DNA from: Bacillota bacterium
GTDB taxonomy: Bacteria; Bacillota; Bacilli; Alicyclobacillales; SLC66
Assembly (NCBI GenBank): GCA_021797415.1
Contig: JAJZZT010000300.1
Coordinates: 1-6,125, forward strand
Length of the DNA: 6,125 bases
Direction: 5' to 3'
The stretch's first letter is position 1; every line of letters starts with the position of its first letter. The notes beneath the pieces are model-generated. The model ran no database searches. It saw only the letters and a program-made list of their open reading frames with translations, and was not told the DNA's origin. Position numbers and translations under genes: made by a program. Shown piece by piece: positions 1-5,564 of the stretch.

Positions 1-2194
1 GCAGTCCCTCGATGTAGGTCGACTGCAATTTGGCCAACTGCCGGTACTCCAAAATTCGCTGCACGAACACGCTGAACGGCGCAAGCCGCTCCAGCACGTC
101 CGCGCTCGTCGAGTAGCCCGTCTTCGTCTTTTTTGTCGCGGGCAGGCCCATTTTCCCGAACAGGAGATCTCCCAACTGTTTGGGGGATTGAATGTTGAAC
201 TCAGTACCCGCCAGTACGTAGATCTCCTGCGTCAGCCGTTTTATGCCTTCCGTCAGCTCCTGCCCGATCGCTCGCAACCGCTCCGCATCCACGCGCACGC
301 CAAGCAATTCCATCCGCGCCAACACGACGGAGAGCGGCAATTCCACTTCTTCGTACAGCGAGCGCAACTGTTGTTCTTCCAGGGCGGACTGCAGGACAGG
401 CAGTGTGCGCGGCAGTCTGGCCGAAGACTCCAGCAAAGCCGGCGCATGTTCCGCACCAGGCTTTTTCAGTTTCGCCGCAAGCTCGTCGTGCAACGGATCG
501 TCCGGCAACGCGTACGCAATCACGTCGGCCAGCGTGGGTTCGCCCTCCGAAGCGTGGATGAGGTAGGTCGTGAGCAGTGCGTCAAACACATTGGCAAGAC
601 AATCGCCGGGGTCCACAGCCCAGCCCAGCCGCACGAGGACAACGCGCAGCGCCTTGCTGTCATAGGTGACCTTCTGGAAGGCCGGATCCGCCAGGAAGCG
701 CAACAACGCGACAACTCCGGGTGTCTGCGGCGCCGGAACACCGTCGTCGATCGCCGCGTACCACGTACCGATCGCGTCGGCGATCACGAAGCCAAGCACG
801 CGCCCGCTCTGGTAAGACCCATCCAGATCGACCAGCACGCCTGTCGGACCGGCAAGCCCAGCCAGCCTGTCGGCCCACGCTCCGACAGACAGCCGCGCCG
901 TACGCGCGCCACTCCCGGCAACCGCCCCGGCGGCATCCTCTCCCTTTGCTCTCGCCCCGCTTGCCGTTCCCGACGAACCCGGTCCCGCCGTACCCGCTTC
1001 CACCTGCGGACCCGGCCCAACCACTCCCGACGAACCCGGTCCCGCCGTACCCGCTTCCGCCTGCGGACCCGGTCCCGCCACTCCCGACGAACCCGGTCCC
1101 GCCGTACCCGCTTCCGCCTGCGGACCCGGCCCAACCGCCCCAGTTGGCGCGTCTTCCACCGTTTGCGCATGCGCCTGCTCCACGCTTGCGCTTCTCTGGC
1201 CGCCCGCGCGAACGCCATCCGCCTGTCCGGCGTCCGCACGCTGGCCGGGCAGGCCCCCCTGCGCCAGCTTGCCGAGCAGGGAGCGAAACTCGTACTGCTG
1301 AAACAGCGGCCGCACTTGGTCCGCGGCAAACCCCGCATAGCGCAATTCGTCGAGGTCCACATCAACCGGCGCCGAACGCTCGATCGTCGCCAGGCGCTTG
1401 GACAAAAGCGCCTGTTCGCGGTGTTCGCGCAGCCGTTCGCGCAGCTTCTCGCCCGCCACGTCGTCGATGTGCGCAAGCACTTCCTCGACGCTGCCGAATT
1501 GCGACAGTAGCTTGATGCCCGTTTTCTCCCCCACTCCCGGGACACCCGGAATGTTGTCCGACGCATCGCCCATCAGCCCTTTGAGGTCGATGATCTGCGC
1601 CGGCGTCAGGGAAAAGCGTTCCATCACCTGAGCGGAATCATAGCGCACAAGGTCCGTGACCCCTTTTCGCGTCAGGCAGGTCACGACATGCGGCGACACC
1701 AGTTGCAGCAGATCCTTGTCCCCCGACACCACCGTGACGTGCATCGAACTTCTCTCGGCGACGGCGGACAGCGTTCCGATGATGTCGTCCGCCTCATAGT
1801 TCTCCACTTCCAGATAGCGCACGCCAAACGCGCGCAGCAGCTCCCGCGCCATCGCGAACTGACCGATCAGTTCCGGCGGCGTCTCCTGCCGCTTTCCTTT
1901 ATAATCTGCGAACTGCGCATGGCGGAATGTCGTCTTCCCCTTGTCAAACGCGACCGCGACATGCGTCGGCCGCTCGTCCCGAAGCAGATTGACCAGCATC
2001 ATGGCAAGGCCGTAAACCGCGTTCGTGTACAATCCCTTTGAAGTCGAGAGCAGCGGCACTCCATAAAAAGCACGGTACAGCACACTGTTGCCGTCGATCA
2101 ACAGCAGCTTTTCCCCGCGCTCGCCGACAGCCGCCCCACTCTGCGCCTTCCCTGCCAAGCATCCCAGCCCCTCTCGGACCACTGTCCCGACCAT
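1..2194 (-). CDS. polA: DNA polymerase I (5' portion, runs off the left edge)
   Basis: Family A DNA polymerase acting in Okazaki-fragment maturation and excision repair; about 731 codons are visible. Seen: the 5' nuclease domain (residues ~29-305) starts with LLLIDGNSVLYRAFYG and carries FDKGKTTFRH, NYEADDIIG, SGDKDLLQL and the helix-hairpin-helix GDASDNIPGVPGVGEKTG. A long Gly/Ala/Pro-rich linker (~306-440) holds three 19-residue repeats. A 3'-5' exonuclease-like domain follows (~445-600). It keeps DLD, TYDSK and FDALL, but the YxxxD motif is absent, so proofreading is probably lost, as in Bacillus/Geobacillus PolA (inference). From ~605 the polymerase domain begins, with FNIQSPKQLG, KKTKTGYSTSADVL and KLQSTYIEGL; the catalytic palm lies outside the window. 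Start is uncertain. The ATG at 2194 has its purine stretch about 17 bases away, while the in-frame TTG at 2158 has AGAGGGG at 9 bases and removes 12 non-conserved residues. The reading frame is unbroken throughout. Identity is certain; the start is not. Confidence 0.96.
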   Translation of the reverse strand, partial: MVGTVVREGLGCLAGKAQSGAAVGERGEKLLLIDGNSVLYRAFYGVPLLSTSKGLYTNAVYGLAMMLVNLLRDERPTHVAVAFDKGKTTFRHAQFADYKGKRQETPPELIGQFAMARELLRAFGVRYLEVENYEADDIIGTLSAVAERSSMHVTVVSGDKDLLQLVSPHVVTCLTRKGVTDLVRYDSAQVMERFSLTPAQIIDLKGLMGDASDNIPGVPGVGEKTGIKLLSQFGSVEEVLAHIDDVAGEKLRERLREHREQALLSKRLATIERSAPVDVDLDELRYAGFAADQVRPLFQQYEFRSLLGKLAQGGLPGQRADAGQADGVRAGGQRSASVEQAHAQTVEDAPTGAVGPGPQAEAGTAGPGSSGVAGPGPQAEAGTAGPGSSGVVGPGPQVEAGTAGPGSSGTASGARAKGEDAAGAVAGSGARTARLSVGAWADRLAGLAGPTGVLVDLDGSYQSGRVLGFVIADAIGTWYAAIDDGVPAPQTPGVVALLRFLADPAFQKVTYDSKALRVVLVRLGWAVDPGDCLANVFDALLTTYLIHASEGEPTLADVIAYALPDDPLHDELAAKLKKPGAEHAPALLESSARLPRTLPVLQSALEEQQLRSLYEEVELPLSVVLARMELLGVRVDAERLRAIGQELTEGIKRLTQEIYVLAGTEFNIQSPKQLGDLLFGKMGLPATKKTKTGYSTSADVLERLAPFSVFVQRILEYRQLAKLQSTYIEGL
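969..1139 (-). repeat. Three tandem 57-base repeats inside polA
   Basis: Three consecutive copies begin at 969, 1026 and 1083, exactly 57 bases (19 codons) apart, and differ at only a few bases. On the polA strand each encodes the unit GPGPQ(A/V)EAGTAGPGSSG plus two variable residues, so the array is in frame and extends the flexible linker between the 5' nuclease and the Klenow-like part. The near identity of the copies suggests recent expansion by slippage or recombination (inference). No function beyond a flexible spacer can be read from it. Confidence 0.95.
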
Positions 2195-2297
2195 TGTAAC
2201 ACGATTGTCCGCCCCTCTTCGACAGCGTCCAGTACGCCATCCAGTGTCCTGTACGCGATCGTTGAAAGACGCGGCAGGAAATTCCCGTATCTTCCCC
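2195..2297. other. Gap between the transporter gene and polA
   Basis: These 103 bases separate the stop of the transporter gene from the first possible polA start, both on the minus strand. I find no hairpin followed by a T run and no convincing -35/-10 pair. Purine-rich GAAGAGGGG is present on the minus strand, but about 17 bases from the ATG. Read-through from the transporter gene into polA is possible (inference). Confidence 0.5.
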
Positions 2298-3197
2298 TTA
2301 TTCTGTTTGTGGCGGACATTCTCTTTTGCACCCAGGCAATTGCATGATCAGCACACCTCCAAGAATGAAGACGGCGCGGAACAGGGTGGCCCGCGTCGGT
2401 GCGATGCCAAGCCAAATCCACTGCGCCAGCGCCGCAAACACGACCTGGGGGTAAAACGTCCATGCCGACGCCACAGCGGATTTGACCCTCTGCAATCCAT
2501 AACCATAGAGGATGTAGGAAGCCAGACTGACGAAAAAGACGATGTAAAGGAATTCAACCCATCCCCGCAGATCCAGACTGCCCAGTGCATGCAGTGTGTT
2601 TTGTGCCTGTCCGCCCAATATGGCGATGATCCAAAGTTCTATTGCCCCCAATATGGATGTCGCAGCAACCATATCGAGCAAGGGCAGCTTCTTCGATAGT
2701 GACCGGGTGGATACCGTATAAGCGGCAAATGCGACAGCCGCCGACAGCACACACAGGATTCCGATGGCAGAATTGGCCGTTCTCCACTGCCCGGCCGTTG
2801 TCCATACGATTCCAAAAAAAGCTATGCCGATGCCCAATCCATGTTTCAAACGGATGCCTTCGCCCAAGACAAGCCAACTGAATAGCGCGGCGATCAACGG
2901 TACGGTGTTGATAAACAGCAAGCTTTCCAAAGGGGTAATAAAGCGAAGGGACTGATAGAAGAAGACCGGAAACAAGACCGCCCAGAAAAGCCCTGTTAAC
3001 GCCAGCTGCCACAAGATTCCACGAGAGTATCGGCGAATCCTCGGCAAAAAAGGGGTGTAGAATACAGCACCGAACGTAAATCGCCAGACCGTAAGTTCAA
3101 ATGGCCCCAATTGCGATTCTACGGTTTTGCCCACAACGGCGTGTATCCCCCAAATAGCACTGACCAAGATCAGGGCCATCACCGGCAACGCTCGCAT
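2298..3197 (-). CDS. EamA/DMT-superfamily transporter
   Basis: A 299-residue integral membrane protein of the drug/metabolite transporter superfamily, which exports or imports small metabolites; the substrate cannot be told from sequence. Seen: about ten hydrophobic segments (roughly 4-22, 33-51, 61-80, 88-112, 117-134, 143-162, 173-193, 210-232, 240-263, 270-287), arranged as two EamA repeats of five helices. Family hallmarks include WG near the N-terminus, WRF at the start of helix 2, TPLESLLFINTVPLIAALFSW in helix 4 followed by LGE, and SAVASAWTFYPQVVFAALAQW at helix 9. Length is typical (about 300). The frame is open back to 3308, but I chose the ATG at 3197 because GGAGGAGGG lies 5 bases before it and the family's first helix starts right there. 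Base composition is nearer 50% GC than the polA and icd genes, suggesting a separate origin. It is divergent from the TrmB-like gene, which might be its regulator or sensor (speculative). Confidence 0.93.
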   Translation of the reverse strand: MRALPVMALILVSAIWGIHAVVGKTVESQLGPFELTVWRFTFGAVFYTPFLPRIRRYSRGILWQLALTGLFWAVLFPVFFYQSLRFITPLESLLFINTVPLIAALFSWLVLGEGIRLKHGLGIGIAFFGIVWTTAGQWRTANSAIGILCVLSAAVAFAAYTVSTRSLSKKLPLLDMVAATSILGAIELWIIAILGGQAQNTLHALGSLDLRGWVEFLYIVFFVSLASYILYGYGLQRVKSAVASAWTFYPQVVFAALAQWIWLGIAPTRATLFRAVFILGGVLIMQLPGCKRECPPQTE

Positions 3198-3201
3198 AGA
3201 A

Positions 3202-3212
3202 ACCCTCCTCCA
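3202..3212 (-). promoter_or_regulatory. Strong ribosome binding site of the transporter gene
   Basis: On the minus strand the stretch GGAGGAGGG sits 5 bases before the ATG at 3197. It is the strongest Shine-Dalgarno match in the window and decides the start against the longer open frame that reaches 3308. Confidence 0.85.
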
Positions 3213-3325
3213 GGGGCGGACCGGCGGTTCCCAGAATGCTCCATCCACCGCTAACAGCAACCGCTTCAATCTCGACCAACCTATCCGGATTACTCGACTG
3301 CGCTCCATAATTATCTATCCATTTA

Positions 3326-3339
3326 ACTACCCGAGTAGT
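3326..3339. promoter_or_regulatory. Palindrome in the divergent promoter region, possible operator
   Basis: ACTAC-CCGA-GTAGT is a perfect 5-base-arm inverted repeat with a 4-base centre, flanked by TTA on one side and, after one extra G, TAA on the other. It lies where the -35 region of the plus-strand promoter would be, a common position for a repressor site. That it is an operator, and for which protein, is inference. Confidence 0.4.
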
Positions 3340-3352
3340 GTAATTATGCGTA

Positions 3353-3364
3353 TGGTATTATAAT
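3353..3364 (+). promoter_or_regulatory. Probable -10 element for the TrmB-like gene
   Basis: A consensus TATAAT is present at 3359-3364. Overlapping it, TGGTATTAT gives an alternative extended -10 at 3353-3361. No good -35 is found at 16-18 bases upstream, so the promoter may rely on the extended -10 or on an activator. The distance of about 39 bases from the box to the ATG at 3403 is reasonable. Confidence 0.5.
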
Positions 3365-3402
3365 CCTCAATTGAAAACACCTTTTCCAATCTGGAAAACG
3401 CC

Positions 3403-3897
3403 ATGGAACCAACTCTAACGTGGTCGTTGAGTGAGACCGAGTCAATCATCAAACAAATGCAGAAGGCGATCAATCAAGCCCGGAACGTTATATTTGCCGG
3501 ACTGTGGGATCCGGAGTTGGCAATGCTTGGAGAAGAACTCCGGACGGCGCACGGCAGGGGAGTGGAACTTCAAGTTGCGGTTTACGGGACGTTCGATTTA
3601 GGTGTCCCATATACATATGATCTCACGAAATGTGGCAAGAGTGCGCAAGAGAGGCTCAATGGCCGCCGACTCAGCGTCATCGTCGCCGATCGCCAAGATA
3701 CTGTGCTGGCGGAATTCTGCGGCGAGCGTGCGGAAGGCATTTGGACACAAAACCGGGTCGTTTCATTGCTGGGCATGGAATATATCAAAGAAGACATCAT
3801 GGGGCGTTGCTTGATAAACGAACTCGGAGATGGGAGATACACGCAACTTCGCAAGGAAAAACCGGACCTCCGGAGCATGCTGCGCTTTGAAAGTTGA
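3403..3897 (+). CDS. TrmB-like effector-domain protein lacking the HTH
   Basis: 164 residues. The sequence resembles the C-terminal ligand-binding (PLD-like) domain of TrmB-family sugar-responsive regulators. It begins with a W followed by ESIIKQMQKAINQARNVIFAGLW (residues ~13-35), then GEELRTAHGRGVELQVAVYG (43-62), RRLSVIVADRQDTVLAEFCGE (88-108), a GIWTQNRVVSLLGMEYIKEDI stretch (112-132) and a short charged tail. TrmB regulators are normally about 230-340 residues with an N-terminal winged helix; here that domain is absent. The frame upstream is open only to a TAA at 3361, encoding a short IENTFSNLENA stretch that could be a remnant of the linker coiled coil. The Shine-Dalgarno is weak (GGAAAA about 9 bases before the ATG). 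It may be a free-standing sensor domain, or the surviving 3' end of a broken regulator gene. A DNA-binding role is unlikely as it stands. Family assignment is by eye. Confidence 0.72.
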   Translation: MEPTLTWSLSETESIIKQMQKAINQARNVIFAGLWDPELAMLGEELRTAHGRGVELQVAVYGTFDLGVPYTYDLTKCGKSAQERLNGRRLSVIVADRQDTVLAEFCGERAEGIWTQNRVVSLLGMEYIKEDIMGRCLINELGDGRYTQLRKEKPDLRSMLRFES

Positions 3898-3924
3898 CCG
3901 GCCTTTTCAAAATGGTTGTCAGAG

Positions 3925-3950
3925 GCTGTCCGGAAAGGGTCAAGGACAGC
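3925..3950. repeat. Inverted repeat with 7-base arms
   Basis: GCTGTCC at 3925-3931 pairs with GGACAGC at 3944-3950 across a 12-base loop. The left flank reads AGAGGCTGTCCGGAAAGG, which resembles the AGGCTGTCC-type ends I recall from some Firmicute insertion sequences (recalled, not verified). It could act as a transcript-end hairpin or be an IS-end remnant. Confidence 0.5.
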
Positions 3951-4002
3951 ATGGGCGCAGGGCTTCGGCGCGCGCTGGGGAACAGTGATAAACCGAATTT
4001 GA

Positions 4003-4043
4003 CAGGCGATCAGCAAGCAGTTCTTATGCGATCACATCGCCTG
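4003..4043. repeat. Inverted repeat with 8-base arms downstream of icd
   Basis: CAGGCGAT at 4003-4010 is exactly matched by ATCGCCTG at 4036-4043, with 25 bases between the arms. It lies 40 bases past the icd stop, so an icd transcript would fold it, but no T run follows. It may stabilise the 3' end of the icd message (inference). Confidence 0.45.
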
Positions 4044-4082
4044 CAGAGCAAAATCACTGCTCCCCCAAGGCACGGCGTCGGT

Positions 4083-5381
4083 CTACAGGTTGGCGATCAG
4101 CGCCGTCGCAAACTCTGACGTGCCGACTTCCTTCGCGCCTTCCATCAGGCGGGCAAAGTCGTACGTGACCGTCTTTTGCGCGATCGTCTGCTGGAGCGCG
4201 TCCACGATGCGGTCCGCCGCCTCCTGCCATCCCATGTGCTCCAGCATCATCACCCCGGACAGGATGACCGACCCGGGATTGACCTTGTCAAGATCGGCGT
4301 ATTTCGGCGCCGTTCCGTGCGTCGCCTCAAAAATGGCGTGTCCCGTCACGTAGTTGATGTTGGCCCCCGGCGCGATGCCGATGCCGCCGACCTGCGCCGC
4401 CAGCGCGTCGGAGATGTAATCGCCGTTTAAGTTCATCGTCGCCACGACTTCAAACTCTGCCGGACGGGTCAGCACCTGCTGCAGGAAGATGTCCGCGATC
4501 GTGTCCTTCACGATGATCCTGCCCGCCGCCTCGGCCTGCCGCTGGGCTGCGTCCGCCGCGGCCGCTCCCTGCTGTTCCTTGATGCGGTCGTACTGCGCCC
4601 ACGTGAATGTCCGGTCACCAAACTCCCGCTCCGCCAATTCATAGCCCCAGTTCTTGAAGGCGCCCTCGGTGAATTTCATGATATTCCCTTTGTGGACGAT
4701 GGTGACGCTCTTGCGCTTGTGCTGCAACGCGTATTCGATCGCCGCGCGCATCAGCCGCTCCGTGCCGTCCTTTGAAACCGGTTTGATGCCGATGCCCGAA
4801 GTCTCGGGAAAGCGGATCTTTTTCACGTCCATCTCCGTGCGCAGGAAATGGATGATCTTCTCGGCCTCCGGCGAATCGGCCGCCCATTCGATCCCGGCGT
4901 AGATGTCCTCCGAGTTTTCCCGGAAGATCACCATATCGACCAGTTCGGGGCGCTTGACCGGCGACGGGACGCCCTGGAAATAGCGCACGGGCCGCAGGCA
5001 CACGTACAGGTCGAGTTCCTGGCGCAGCGCCACGTTCAGGCTGCGGATGCCGCCGCCGATCGGCGTCGTGAGCGGGCCCTTGATCCCGACCAGGTACTCG
5101 CGCATGGCGGTCAGCGTATCGTTTGGCAGCCATGCGCCAAACCGGTTGTACGCCTTCTCCCCCGCATACACTTCAAACCAAGCAATCCGGCGCTTGCCGC
5201 CGTACGCCTTCTCCACCGCCGCGTCAAATACGCGCACGGCCGCCCGCCAGATGTCGCGCCCCGTGCCGTCGCCCTCGATAAAGGGAATGACCGGTTCATT
5301 GGGGACATGGAGTCCGCCGCTTCTCATCTCGATCTTATCGCCGCGCCCAGGCGGGGCCAACTGCTCAAATAAAGACATCAT
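4083..5381 (-). CDS. icd: Isocitrate dehydrogenase, NADP-dependent
   Basis: Converts isocitrate plus NADP+ to 2-oxoglutarate, CO2 and NADPH in the cytosolic TCA cycle. 432 residues, near the usual length for the Bacillus enzyme (about 423). Seen: FIEGDGTG (34-41), [21 protein letters not shown] (101-121) with the substrate-binding Ser114, Asn116, Arg120 and Arg130, Arg154 in [11 protein letters not shown] with Tyr161, Lys231 in VHKGN, and metal-binding Asp321 and Asp325 in [14 protein letters not shown] preference is shown by Lys360 and Tyr361 in [13 protein letters not shown] and by Tyr407 and Arg411 in TVTYDFARL, equivalent to E. coli Lys344, Tyr345, Tyr391 and Arg395. The insert [13 protein letters not shown]...AEAAG is the Bacillus-type version. 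Two adjacent ATGs (5381 and 5378) are both possible; AGGAG lies 4 and 7 bases before them, so the second may be used. citZ and mdh, its B. subtilis partners, are not adjacent here. Confidence 0.98.
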   Translation of the reverse strand: MMSLFEQLAPPGRGDKIEMRSGGLHVPNEPVIPFIEGDGTGRDIWRAAVRVFDAAVEKAYGGKRRIAWFEVYAGEKAYNRFGAWLPNDTLTAMREYLVGIKGPLTTPIGGGIRSLNVALRQELDLYVCLRPVRYFQGVPSPVKRPELVDMVIFRENSEDIYAGIEWAADSPEAEKIIHFLRTEMDVKKIRFPETSGIGIKPVSKDGTERLMRAAIEYALQHKRKSVTIVHKGNIMKFTEGAFKNWGYELAEREFGDRTFTWAQYDRIKEQQGAAAADAAQRQAEAAGRIIVKDTIADIFLQQVLTRPAEFEVVATMNLNGDYISDALAAQVGGIGIAPGANINYVTGHAIFEATHGTAPKYADLDKVNPGSVILSGVMMLEHMGWQEAADRIVDALQQTIAQKTVTYDFARLMEGAKEVGTSEFATALIANL

Positions 5382-5403
5382 ACCGCTCCTCTCGCAGGTT
5401 CAT
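5365..5403 (-). other. Possible 12-codon upstream reading frame overlapping icd
   Basis: An ATG at 5403 starts [12 protein letters not shown] and ends with TGA at 5365-5367, inside the first codons of icd but in another frame. It has its own GAGAGGAACGG just before the ATG. The frame is also open further upstream, so this is one choice of start. If translated, it would couple to or compete with icd initiation (inference). Confidence 0.3.
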
Positions 5404-5417
5404 CCGTTCCTCTCGCA
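5383..5417 (-). repeat. Duplicated Shine-Dalgarno block before icd
   Basis: The 14-base block at 5383-5396 recurs at 5404-5417 with one mismatch, exactly 21 bases away. On the minus strand both read TGCGAGAGGA(G/A)CGG. The copy nearest icd is the ribosome binding site of icd, and the distal copy precedes the ATG of the small upstream frame at 5403. Confidence 0.7.
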
Positions 5418-5475
5418 ATGTCCGCACACCGCCTGAATGTATACCGCATTGCCGTGTCCGCTCGCGAATGTCCCC

Positions 5476-5505
5476 ATGATACCATACGGCAATTTGATGG
5501 GGCAA
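5476..5505 (-). promoter_or_regulatory. Probable promoter of icd
   Basis: On the minus strand TTGCCC (5505-5500, four of six matches to -35) is followed after 18 bases by TATCAT (5481-5476, five of six matches to -10), with a TG one base before it making an extended -10. This places transcription start near 5469 and gives a leader of about 90 bases before icd. No CcpC-like or cre-like box was recognised. Confidence 0.6.
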
Positions 5506-5564
5506 CGATTTGCACCGTTCTGTGAACCGTTGTTCCACTTGGTGGGATGACATCGACGCAGCGG

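Larger units (their letters stand above)
3198..3402. other. Divergent intergenic region
   Basis: A 205-base spacer between the transporter gene (minus) and the TrmB-like gene (plus). The part near 3300-3375 is AT-rich and carries a palindrome and a consensus -10 box reading toward the plus-strand gene. The part 3198-3300 is GC-richer and would be the transporter leader; I recognise no riboswitch or T-box there. No winged-helix coding sequence could be found in any plus-strand frame. Confidence 0.6.
3898..4082. other. Convergent intergenic spacer
   Basis: 185 bases between the ends of the TrmB-like gene (plus) and icd (minus). It holds two inverted repeats (3925-3950 and 4003-4043) and no convincing gene. 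Neither repeat is followed by a run of T on either strand, so no classical intrinsic terminator can be named, although transcripts from both sides must end here or run into each other. Confidence 0.6.
5382..5564. other. Leader and promoter region of icd
   Basis: This 183-base spacer between the methyltransferase-like gene and icd holds the promoter, the duplicated ribosome-binding block and the small upstream frame. A short GCGGT-C-ACCGC palindrome spans the upstream gene's stop codon (5561-5571), but with no T run it is not a clear terminator. Confidence 0.55.

Noticed and set aside
188..1510. Long plus-strand frame of 440 codons
   Set aside because: It lies wholly antisense to polA, is Arg/Gln-rich without family motifs, and its apparent repeats are the polA linker repeat read from the other strand.
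721..1515. Plus-strand proline-rich frame with tandem PPYPLPPADP-like repeats
   Set aside because: It looks like a structural repeat protein, but it is the antisense reading of the 57-base repeats in polA; the polA frame has clear conserved domains on both sides.
784..1566. Minus-strand Arg-rich frame of 260 codons
   Set aside because: It is a shifted frame of polA in high-GC sequence with no recognisable domain.
2098..2463. Minus-strand frame with a protein-like stretch (TLDGVLDAVEEGRTIVLQW) spanning the transporter-polA gap
   Set aside because: It overlaps the end of the transporter and the conserved start of polA in another frame, has no good ribosome binding site that I can see, and matches no family I recognise. 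It could be an old gene remnant, but support is too thin.
3198..3300. Possible T-box or riboswitch leader of the transporter (GGAACCGCC stretch)
   Set aside because: The T-box core motif is not present and no terminator/antiterminator pair could be drawn.
3198..3308. N-terminal extension of the transporter to the ATG at 3308
   Set aside because: The 37 extra residues are Arg-rich and not family-like, while a strong GGAGGAGGG precedes the ATG at 3197.
3582..4016. Minus-strand frame antisense to the TrmB-like gene
   Set aside because: No family motifs, and it runs through the intergenic inverted repeats; the plus-strand frame has recognisable domain features.
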